Source: Thorsellia anophelis DSM 18579 (GTDB lineage: Bacteria > Pseudomonadota > Gammaproteobacteria > Enterobacterales > Thorselliaceae). Taken from it: 40,575 bases of DNA. The translations under genes were made by a program, and so were the position numbers. This document shows positions 1 through 7,030 of the stretch, in pieces (positions within the stretch are counted from its first letter, which is position 1; each line of letters starts with the position of its first letter). The stretch lies in NCBI RefSeq assembly GCF_900111395.1, contig NZ_FOHV01000025.1, forward strand, positions 1 through 40,575. Direction: 5' to 3'. Under the pieces are notes generated by a model. It was not told the origin of the DNA, did not search any database, and saw only the letters and a list, made by a program, of their open reading frames with translations.

Positions 1-226
1 CAACTGTCAATTTTACGTGTTTATGCTTATCTTTATGACGTTGTAAGGCTTTGCTATTTGCTTGCTTATAACGATACCCTCGGTGTCCTTTATTACGGTT
101 TACTTCTCTGCTGATTGTACTTTGTGAACGCTCAAGATCTTTTGCTATTTGTGATATAGAAATTTCTTTTTTTAATGCAGTATTGATATAATGCCTTTCT
201 TCAAGACTCAGGTGATTGTAGCTCAT
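1..226 (-). mobile_element. IS30-family transposase, N-terminal part (runs off the left edge)
   Basis: The minus strand encodes about 75 residues from an ATG at 226 to the window edge, beginning MSYNHLSLEERHYI. This is the helix-turn-helix (HTH_38) start of IS30-family transposases: the LSLEER opening, ISQIAKDLERSQSTISRE as recognition helix, then a basic RGYRYKQA segment. The catalytic DDE part is outside the window. The IS end should lie between the ATG and about position 305, but I could not define the terminal inverted repeat. The element sits directly against a 5'-truncated gene on its other side, so it probably broke that gene. Confidence 0.85.
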
Positions 227-299
227 TGTGTAGCCCTCTGCTTAGTTTAGTCGCTTAGCATTATATCTCTGAGTCTTGATCTTTTCGACCCTCAATTAA

Positions 300-860
300 T
301 GCCATGCGACTCACAGCGGCTATGCACTTATTATACGAATCCACGTGATATCATTTTTCATTTTACTCACTTTAGGTTTATTTCAACTAAAACTCTATAT
401 CAAGCACCCCCGTGAAATTCCCATCCGTCTCAACCGAAAGCGTCAAAAAATCTATGTCTATCAATTTAATAGAAAATACAATCCTTATGCAAAATGGACG
501 ACCACTGTCAAAGTGTATGATTGGCAAGATGTGTATGGGGTGATTACAGCGCGTGTCGGACGGTATGATCAAGGGTATCGTTTAACGTGTGTGGCGTGCA
601 AACAGGGTACAAAAGAAGTGATCGATAAATTTGTCTTGGTGGGGACAATCGGCAATATCAAGCAACTGAGTGAAACATGGAATTTTTGTTGCCGTTATAT
701 GCTCGGCATGAAAGCCCCTGACACGCCGTATTTCACTGGTAACCCGACTACATCAGAGGATCCTGTACGACTTGCAAAACTCATTAAATGGCCACTGGAG
801 ATTGATATCGAATCGTGCACCGCGCCACCGCCCAAATGCAGGCGCAATGAAATGCAATAA
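300..860 (+). pseudogene. DUF6708-like protein, 5' end lost to IS30
   Basis: An open frame runs from just after a stop at 297-299 to 860. A GTG at 345 is the first possible start, but no ribosome binding site precedes it. The frame starts in a hydrophobic stretch (about residues 3-15 after the GTG) and continues into a soluble region with PREIPIRLNRKRQKIYVY, DWQDVYGVI and a final IKWPLEIDIESC. I recognise the pattern as DUF6708, a family often found beside T6SS effector genes; this assignment is from memory of the family and no search was run. The N-terminal membrane part is missing, consistent with disruption by the adjacent IS30. The base composition is visibly less AT-rich than the neighbouring genes, which hints at transfer. 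It is probably non-functional. Confidence 0.55.
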
Positions 861-1041
861 TTACAGCAAGAAGCGCAACCATAACCGGAAGATTAATTCG
901 CTATAGCATCATTAAATAGTGATATATTTATTGCAAAAGGAAGAGAATAAATACACGTGTATTTTTTCTTTAAGAGGCTTTAGTATAGCAGGCTGAACAC
1001 TGAACAAATTATTTTGAGTCTAACAAGTATTGGAGTGGAGG

Positions 1042-1251
1042 ATGAAAGGTTTAATTCGATTGGAAGATAAGCTGTCGCAGGGTGGAGTAGCTGTCTCAGT
1101 GTCATCTAATGAGAATGTGTTGGGGCGTGAAATTGCATTAGTGGGTGACTGGGGGATCTTAGCAAAGCACCTCTCACCTGTAAGGGGCATATCAATCAAA
1201 CAGAAGAGAATGGGTATCAAGGTAAAAAAATTGAACGAAGAGATGATTTAA
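1042..1251 (+). pseudogene. PAAR-like N-terminus of a lysozyme effector, out of frame with the lysozyme
   Basis: An ATG at 1042 follows purine-rich TGGAGTGGAGG and opens a 69-codon frame, MKGLIRLEDKLSQGGVAV to REIALVGDWG. This matches the first half of PAAR-repeat proteins, which have I-R-x-G-D-K-x-S-x-G-G followed by x-V-A-x-V-G-D. PAAR proteins cap the T6SS VgrG spike and deliver fused C-terminal toxins. After about position 1155 the similarity stops in this frame. The lysozyme frame instead continues as GDLSKAPLTCKGHINQTEEN and stays open into the lysozyme. One extra G in the G-run at 1151-1155 would join both into a single ~260-residue PAAR-lysozyme. I therefore read this as the N-terminal part of a frameshifted fusion. 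Confidence 0.6.
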
Positions 1252-1259
1252 ACGATCCG

Positions 1260-1820
1260 TTGGAAATATTAATTGAAGGCTATGAAACAACCTTTAATCA
1301 AATACGAACAAGTCAATCAGATGACGATAGAACACCATCAAAAGAGTTAAGAATATCTGAGAAAGGAATTGAGTTTATCAAATCGTGGGAAGCACTAAAA
1401 CTGAAAGCTTATAATGATTCTAAAGGATTTTGCACGATCGGCTATGGTCATTTAATTGAACGTAATTCATGTGAAAATATTACTATTCCAATTGAATTTC
1501 AGGGGGGAGTTATTCAAGCTAAGGCGGATTTAATGTTCGCCAGCGATTTAGCACCAGTTGAGAAAGTAGTCCAAAATCTTGATATTCCTCTTTATCAATA
1601 TGAATATGTTGCTTTAGCTAGTTTACTTTTTAATACTGGTAAAAATTTCTTTGTTGAGAATGGAGCCCCTAAAATGTATAAATACTTACAATCAAAAGAT
1701 TATGATTTAGTCGCTAATGAGTTTTTAGATATCACAAATCAAGGTGATAAGGGCTTAGTCAGACGTAGAAAAGCAGAATATAATATTTTTACTAAGGATG
1801 AATATATAAATAATAAATAA
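1260..1820 (+). CDS. GH24 (T4-type) lysozyme, likely T6SS effector domain
   Basis: Muramidase expected to cut the N-acetylmuramic acid to N-acetylglucosamine bond of peptidoglycan. The T4-lysozyme catalytic triad is present with the correct spacing: Glu44 in SWEAL, Asp53 in YND, Thr59 in CTIGYGH (E to D +9, D to T +6). The domain spans about residues 31-183 and ends with QGDKGLVRRRKAEYNIF, which matches the C-terminal R-R-x-x-E pattern of phage-type lysozymes. The only start in this frame is TTG at 1260, without a clear ribosome binding site, and the frame is open upstream to 1149. It is probably the C-terminal half of a PAAR-lysozyme whose start is at 1042. The secreted partner gene starts 16 bp downstream. 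A prophage endolysin is the alternative, but no holin, spanin or other phage gene is nearby. Confidence 0.8.
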   Translation: MEILIEGYETTFNQIRTSQSDDDRTPSKELRISEKGIEFIKSWEALKLKAYNDSKGFCTIGYGHLIERNSCENITIPIEFQGGVIQAKADLMFASDLAPVEKVVQNLDIPLYQYEYVALASLLFNTGKNFFVENGAPKMYKYLQSKDYDLVANEFLDITNQGDKGLVRRRKAEYNIFTKDEYINNK

Positions 1821-1836
1821 TTTTTAAAGGATCTAT

Positions 1837-3099
1837 ATGAAACGGATAAAAAACTTAATCATCATGTTCTCTATTATTTCTCCATTTTCACAGTCTGCGG
1901 AATTATTTCATTTTGATAAAATCACAAAAAAGGGCAATTTTGCTAATGAGTATGTCGATATGGAATCATTACGCAATATTTTTTCTACAATAGATATTTC
2001 TTTGTCTGATCATCAATTCAAAATGGGAAATTTTTGTGAATTTGATTATGTGGCAAAACAAATGACTGACGTTGAATATTATGGCAGTGATCGTAGTGCA
2101 ATAATCAGTGGTGGAGAACTAGCTAAATTTGGGTTTGACTTCAAAGAAAATTCGAGTGTGCTCGTACCCTCATCACCGCACTGCAATCTGTTTAATCACC
2201 CCCCACTACTATTTAACGATAATGTTGTATTTTTTTATGATGATTTCTACGTCAGCTACCATAAAATATCCGCTAATTCAGCAAATAATACATTAGATTC
2301 GAATAAGGGTGTGGCTGTTGGACCATCCTATCCATACCTCTGTTACTATAATTTATATAATTATATGATTTATAAAGAGGATTGTAGAAACCTTTCCTTA
2401 AAATCTGAGTTATTAACGTCGCTTTCCAGTAAAAACAGTCATCTTGTTTATTCTCTTGTCCAAATTCCAAAACAAAAAAATAATCAATTAGAAAGGCTAC
2501 TGCTTATAAAACAAGATGGGTTAAATTTTCCTGAAGATTTCCCTCAAAGTTTTCCACAAAAAATACTCGATTTTTCACCTAATGGATTTGAGTATGCGTA
2601 TAAAATGGAGGGGGATCGGTTTACGCTGATTTTTAATACACCCAATAATCATGAATTTAAACAAATCTGGCAGTTTGATGGCAAACAAATTTATTTAAAT
2701 GATAGGGTTATTCCGCAAACAGACGAACAGAACGCACTTTTAATTGGATTTGATTATAATGTCAAAAATAATCAATTGTGTTATGAGTCAGCTGTGGAGG
2801 GGGCTTTTTATACGCATGAAATAACTTGTGTAGCAAAAAATACTCTTTCAGAATCATATAAATCCTTGATCCAAGAATTAAATCAGTCAAAAAATAAAAT
2901 AAACTTTTTATCTGAAATTGAGCCGAATAAAAACGAAACGGTAAAATGTAATGACAGTGGGTGTTTAGACATCCAATACCGCTGGGAAGGTAATATGACC
3001 CTAGAGGTTAGTGTGAGTTGGAGTGGTGGAGAGGATATTTATCGATTCACTCAGCAAGGTGAATATACGACTACTGAAAAAATCAATATGGCTGATTAA
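1837..3099 (+). CDS. secreted protein, putative immunity partner of the lysozyme
   Basis: A 420-residue protein with a Sec signal peptide: basic start MKRIKN, hydrophobic core and likely cleavage after SQSA, near residue 21. It should therefore be periplasmic. The start is supported by AAAGGATC about 8 bp upstream. I do not recognise the family. It is clearly related over its whole length to the product of 3743-5020. Shared blocks are FANEYVD/ISNEYID near the N-terminus, YPYLCYYNLY/YPYLCYFNLY mid-protein, WQFDGKQIYLND/WQFDGENIYVND, and a C-terminal C-x2-SGC-x-I-x-Y-x-W then VSW-x-GG-x-D/E-x-Y. Position directly after a lysozyme, plus periplasmic export, suggests an immunity protein protecting against that muramidase. 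That role is inferred from context alone. It does not resemble the small lysozyme inhibitors I know (Ivy, MliC, PliG types). Confidence 0.65.
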   Translation: MKRIKNLIIMFSIISPFSQSAELFHFDKITKKGNFANEYVDMESLRNIFSTIDISLSDHQFKMGNFCEFDYVAKQMTDVEYYGSDRSAIISGGELAKFGFDFKENSSVLVPSSPHCNLFNHPPLLFNDNVVFFYDDFYVSYHKISANSANNTLDSNKGVAVGPSYPYLCYYNLYNYMIYKEDCRNLSLKSELLTSLSSKNSHLVYSLVQIPKQKNNQLERLLLIKQDGLNFPEDFPQSFPQKILDFSPNGFEYAYKMEGDRFTLIFNTPNNHEFKQIWQFDGKQIYLNDRVIPQTDEQNALLIGFDYNVKNNQLCYESAVEGAFYTHEITCVAKNTLSESYKSLIQELNQSKNKINFLSEIEPNKNETVKCNDSGCLDIQYRWEGNMTLEVSVSWSGGEDIYRFTQQGEYTTTEKINMAD

Positions 3100-3170
3100 C
3101 TTTATCATTATTTATTTTGCAAGATGATTCAGCTTATTGGTTCGATTAATTATTCTGAATCATTTAACTT

Positions 3171-3290
3171 TGTACTGGTCAAGTTTTTTTGTAGGGTTTT
3201 TTAGCCTGTTTTTAATAATTCTCTTCTTTTTTGTAATGGCGTCATGTAGCCAATTACAGAGTTGATCCTGCTGTAATTATAATATCTGAT
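3171..3290 (-). mobile_element. IS3-family remnant: right end with transposase C-terminus
   Basis: Read on the minus strand, the stretch encodes YIRYYNYSRINSVIGYMTP followed by a short basic tail and a stop at 3201-3203. This is the C-terminal end of an IS3-family OrfB integrase core (Y-N-x-x-R then G-Y-x-x-P). It is followed outward by TGTACTGGTCAAG at 3171, which closely matches TGTACTGGTATAG at 40483, where an IS3-family element begins at the right window edge. The frame has a stop just upstream and the rest of the transposase is gone. Confidence 0.7.
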
Positions 3291-3742
3291 ATATCATCTT
3301 GCAGCGTCAGTGTTTGAAATGTCATTTCCTAATAAATTACTTGTAATGTACTCAATGTTAATTGAATTCGCCAAATAACATTTTAACAAACACCCTAAAA
3401 GGTTTGCTAAAGGGAAAACTAGAAGCTTTTCACGAATCACACAGGTGACGCTAAATCCTGTTTCGAAATTGGATAATAAAAAATAATAGCACAAAGCTTA
3501 AAATTTTGTGACAATAGTGTTGACATCTGCCGCAATACGCTGTGAATATTCGTAACTTCAATAGCAACCTATTGATATCATGTTGTTGAAATGCTATTTT
3601 TTGTATGTTATGACCGGTTATTTTTGTTTCATTTTACTAGTATCAAGAAATAATTCATGAACAATGAGTTGAATTTTAATTGTATTAAGTCAATGCCTTA
3701 GAGTGAACTTCCCCTGCTTTTTTGTATGAATTAACTAAAGAG
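3291..3742. other. intergenic space between convergent genes, no gene seen
   Basis: About 450 bp of AT-rich DNA lie between the IS3 remnant and the stop codon of the minus-strand secreted-protein gene. One 66-codon frame (3294-3494, minus) has no start signal and no recognisable features. I saw no strong terminator or RNA gene. Confidence 0.5.
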
Positions 3743-5020
3743 CTAATCTGGATAATTTATCTCTTTGATAGATGTTTCTCCATTTTTTTCAATGAATTCA
3801 TATGTATCTATGCCGCCATCCCAGCTGACACGAATCATTAAATGAGCTTTATTTATCCATTTATAATCAATACTAATACAGCCTGATTCTGTACACGGAA
3901 TTTCTTCATCTTTCCCTTGGGTCAATTGTTTTAAAAAATTAACAGGAGTTTCTGATTTTGAATTACGTTTTACAAAAAGGTTGTAGCTTTGCATGAAATC
4001 TTGTCGATACCTGCATGTCCGTGACCATGAATAACTTTCGATATCAAATGGAGTATTAATGCATGAAATAGCATCTTCATTCTGTGAAAAATTAATTGAG
4101 ATTTGGGTAACTTTCTTTCCTGCAGGATGAGTCATAAGTTCATCATTAACATAAATATTTTCACCATCAAATTGCCATTTATCTAAAATGGTATTATCTT
4201 GTGATAAAGCTACCGCGGTAAATTTTTCATCTTCAATAAAGAAATCTAAAGATTTATTACCTGGAATTAATTCAAAAATATTTTTAAATTGTGAATATTT
4301 TTTTTCGAAAATAATTTCATATTTTTCTATAGGGTTATTTTCTTGCTCAGGTAGGTTAAAGACAGAGTAGATTTGCTCATCTTTCGGAATATATAATGTC
4401 CTAACTAGCTTCGGTGTTAGTTGTAACTCCTTACACGCGCTACGCGTCATTTCGCGATATAAATTAAAATAACATAAGTAAGGATACTGGTGTGGAAGGA
4501 CTTCAATTTTTTTATCAAAGACTTGAGTTGGTGCTTCTGAACTTTGTACATAACTTACCTTATAAGCATCATAAGAAAAGATTAATTTATTCTCAAAATG
4601 ATAAAAAAAGCTTAATGGCTTTAACAAACTCGTTGGGCAAGTTGTGTTATTCCAATCGGCGAATACTACGGGTACTCCATTTTCCACATTCAAATTAAAG
4701 TGTTCAAAATTTTGAATCCATTTAGTGTAATACTCATCCGAATAGCGTTTCTCTTGTACAAGCTCATCTGTAGATAATTGAGTAAAATATTTCATTTTAG
4801 TACCGTAGTGGTAAAAACATTGTTCGTTTATAAATATCTGTTCTGGGGTGATCCTTAATGGATGTTGTATGAAGAAATCCATGATTGGTTCTATATCTAT
4901 ATATTCATTACTAATATCGGCAGTTTTAATCATTTTCTCAAACCGCCAAAATGACTCCTCAGCCCAGGTGTGCGGCATTAAAAAAAAGAGTATTAAAAAT
5001 GTGATTTTTTTTAATGACAT
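3743..5020 (-). CDS. secreted protein, second putative lysozyme-immunity protein
   Basis: A 425-residue protein starting at the ATG at 5020. AAGGAAG lies about 9 bp upstream, and the reading from there opens with a good signal peptide, MSLKKITFLILFFLMPHTWA, cut before EES. An in-frame start at 5047 would overlap the upstream gene and place the hydrophobic core too far in, so I rejected it. The protein is a diverged homologue of 1837-3099 with conserved cysteines near the C-terminus (CTESGC) and the VSWDGG motif. It lies 13 bp after a lysozyme gene, the same arrangement as the plus-strand pair. It is intact although its lysozyme neighbour is broken, as expected for an orphan immunity gene kept for protection against siblings. 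The function is inferred. Confidence 0.65.
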   Translation of the reverse strand: MSLKKITFLILFFLMPHTWAEESFWRFEKMIKTADISNEYIDIEPIMDFFIQHPLRITPEQIFINEQCFYHYGTKMKYFTQLSTDELVQEKRYSDEYYTKWIQNFEHFNLNVENGVPVVFADWNNTTCPTSLLKPLSFFYHFENKLIFSYDAYKVSYVQSSEAPTQVFDKKIEVLPHQYPYLCYFNLYREMTRSACKELQLTPKLVRTLYIPKDEQIYSVFNLPEQENNPIEKYEIIFEKKYSQFKNIFELIPGNKSLDFFIEDEKFTAVALSQDNTILDKWQFDGENIYVNDELMTHPAGKKVTQISINFSQNEDAISCINTPFDIESYSWSRTCRYRQDFMQSYNLFVKRNSKSETPVNFLKQLTQGKDEEIPCTESGCISIDYKWINKAHLMIRVSWDGGIDTYEFIEKNGETSIKEINYPD

Positions 5021-5033
5021 GTTCTGAACTTCC

Positions 5034-5524
5034 TTAGTTGTTCTCATAGTGATTTTTAGTAAAAATATTAAATTCAGCTTGTCGACGCCTTTTCAAACCT
5101 TTATCTCCTCCATTTGTAATATCTAAAAACTCAGGAGCCGCGTTTTCGTAATCACCTGCTTTTAATGCTTTAACTAAATTTGGTGTATTGTTAAATCCAG
5201 ATGTCTCCATATTATAACTAAGGTTGGTTAACGCATAAAACTCATGCTGATATAGTTGTACACCAAGCGCTCGAACAGCTTCTTCAAACCGAACAATATC
5301 TTCTTTAAATAAATCATCAGCTGCTTCTATATCAAATAAATTATTTCCATCCTCATCTTTCTCAGCAAATTCCTCTGGTATTTCAATTAAGTTACACGAT
5401 TTTTTTGTTATCAAATGCCCCCCCAACCAATTGTACAATAACCTTCTGAATCATTGTAGGGTTTTAACTCAAGAGCTTCATAAGATTTGATAAAAGCTTC
5501 GCCTTTAGGTGAGGTGGATAGTGA
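5034..5524 (-). pseudogene. GH24 lysozyme, frameshifted and 5'-truncated
   Basis: Two overlapping minus-strand frames together make a second lysozyme. The upstream frame (from 5524, directly after a TAG at 5525-5527) reads [20 protein letters not shown] then GYCTIGWG and stops. The downstream frame (to 5034) resumes with [10 protein letters not shown] and ends GGDKGLKRRRQAEFNIF. The catalytic Glu, Asp and Thr are all in the first part with correct T4-lysozyme spacing. The break lies exactly at a run of seven G (plus-strand C at 5418-5424); five or eight G would restore one frame. There is no start codon or PAAR part upstream, because apbE ends at 5545. As it stands it cannot make a whole enzyme. 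Confidence 0.75.
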
Positions 5525-5544
5525 CTAAAATACCCAATCAATAA

Positions 5545-6579
5545 TTAGGTAAAGGTATGAATATGATAGGAAGTATCTAATAATTTAAAATGAGATAAGT
5601 TTGATTGGCTCAAATAAATTTTTTCATCTCGAGTAACGAATATGGCATCGATACCATTTAAAGTTTGGATAACTTTAATCCCTTCTTGTGCACCTAAGCC
5701 AAACAAAATTGTAGACCAAATTTCACCATCAATAGAGGAATTAGAGAATACAGTTACACTCAACAAATCATTTTCAACTGGATAACCTGTTTGGCTGCAT
5801 AAGATATGGTGGTAAAGCTTATTATTAAGGTGGAAATAACGTTCATATACACCGGAGGTGACCACTGACTGATTAAAAATACAAAAAGTACCTATAAACT
5901 CAGATTCAGTAAATGGTTTTTTTAGACCGATAGACCAACCATCAAAATGATTATCTGTTTTTGCAATATCGCTGCAATTATGTGAATTAACTTTATGATA
6001 GGTCATATCATTTGGACTTAGGGTATGAATATTTCCTCCTAAGTTTATTAACATATAAGCTATACCATTATCGATAGCATATTCTCTAACAATGTCAGCA
6101 ATAAAGCCTTTTGCAATTGCACCTAAGTCAATTTCCATCCTAGGTTTAGCTAAAAAAATAGAATTTTCATCATCATCTAAAATCACGTCAAATGGAGAAA
6201 TAAGAGATAACTTTTCTTGAATATCTTTCTGCAATGGTAAGTTTTGTCCTTTAAAGCCTATTTTCCATAATTTGACTAATGGGCCAATGGCGAGGTTAAA
6301 TAAGCTATTGGGTAAAATACTCGCATTTTTTGCTTGCTTTACCAGTGCATAGATATCCTTATCAACTTTAATAGGGCCAACGCCAGCATTGCTGTTGACC
6401 ATCATAATTTGTGAATTAAGCCGATTTACTGTCAGCACATTCTCATAGTGTTTAATAATCCTAAAGATGTTTTTAATAAGTACTTTTTCATCAGAAAATG
6501 TTTTTATTTGTATTGTAGAACCCATCATCTGAGATTCGAAAGTATATAGGCAAGAATTGGAAGGAGTGGTATTTTTCAT
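5545..6579 (-). CDS. apbE: FAD:protein FMN transferase, cytoplasmic ApbE
   Basis: Transfers FMN from FAD to a threonine of FMN_bind-domain proteins, forming a phosphoester-linked flavin; the enzyme is Mg-dependent. The 344-residue protein shows the family marks: MGST near residue 19, EIDLGAIAKGFIAD mid-protein, INLGGN, SVVTSGVYERYF and HHILCSQTGYP. There is no signal peptide or lipobox, unlike the periplasmic ApbE of enterobacteria, so it should act in the cytoplasm. The ATG at 6579 follows AGGTGATT. The obvious substrate is the FMN_bind domain of the fumarate reductase encoded just upstream on the same strand. A cytoplasmic ApbE beside a NADH:fumarate reductase is the known arrangement in Klebsiella. 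A terminator after the reductase gene suggests separate transcription of apbE. Confidence 0.9.
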   Translation of the reverse strand: MKNTTPSNSCLYTFESQMMGSTIQIKTFSDEKVLIKNIFRIIKHYENVLTVNRLNSQIMMVNSNAGVGPIKVDKDIYALVKQAKNASILPNSLFNLAIGPLVKLWKIGFKGQNLPLQKDIQEKLSLISPFDVILDDDENSIFLAKPRMEIDLGAIAKGFIADIVREYAIDNGIAYMLINLGGNIHTLSPNDMTYHKVNSHNCSDIAKTDNHFDGWSIGLKKPFTESEFIGTFCIFNQSVVTSGVYERYFHLNNKLYHHILCSQTGYPVENDLLSVTVFSNSSIDGEIWSTILFGLGAQEGIKVIQTLNGIDAIFVTRDEKIYLSQSNLSHFKLLDTSYHIHTFT

Positions 6580-6984
6580 TAATCACCTAAAGGTTGATTC
6601 TCGTATTTTAGGGAAGTGGGACGAAAATGTTAACAGAACAGTAGGGTGGACATAGTTTACTAATTATAAACATCCTAGTACATCTAAGCAAGCTAGCACG
6701 AACCTTTCGTAGCGTGATTCTTTAGTATGCTAAATTTCATAGGAATTTATTTTCCTCATGTGATACCACCCTCTCATTAAATTTTCAAATAGCATCTAAC
6801 CGTTATTTGATGTGTGGCAGCGGATACAGGAGAAAATTCTTTTGATAATTTAGTTTTCATTTTGGCCATTTAAGTTATAGATATTTAAATAGATCACCAT
6901 TTAGTCTCTATCAAAAGATTTATTCTGTATTTCAAAATAGTGATGTCTTTTAAATAATGAACCGAGGCTTAAAGTGTCAAAAAT
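6580..6984. other. spacer between apbE and the fumarate reductase terminator
   Basis: About 400 bp of AT-rich DNA with no supportable gene. It should hold the apbE promoter, but I could not pick out a convincing pair of -35 and -10 boxes. The 60-codon frame at 6901-7083 overlaps the reductase gene end and the terminator and is not a gene. Confidence 0.5.
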
Positions 6985-7014
6985 GAAAGTGATATCAAGA
7001 TTAATATCACTTTC
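6985..7014 (-). terminator. rho-independent terminator of the fumarate reductase gene
   Basis: A perfect 11-bp stem (GAAAGTGATAT with ATATCACTTTC) around an 8-base loop begins 16 bp after the reductase stop codon. In the minus-strand transcript it is followed by ATTTTTGA. Confidence 0.75.
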
Positions 7015-7030
7015 AAATAAAGATGATGAC

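Noticed and set aside
1020..1220. 66-codon minus-strand frame opposite the PAAR-like segment
   Set aside because: It is the antisense of a recognisable PAAR-like sequence and has no start signal.
3294..3494. 66-codon minus-strand frame rich in Leu and Cys
   Set aside because: No ribosome binding site, no recognisable pattern and AT-rich random composition.
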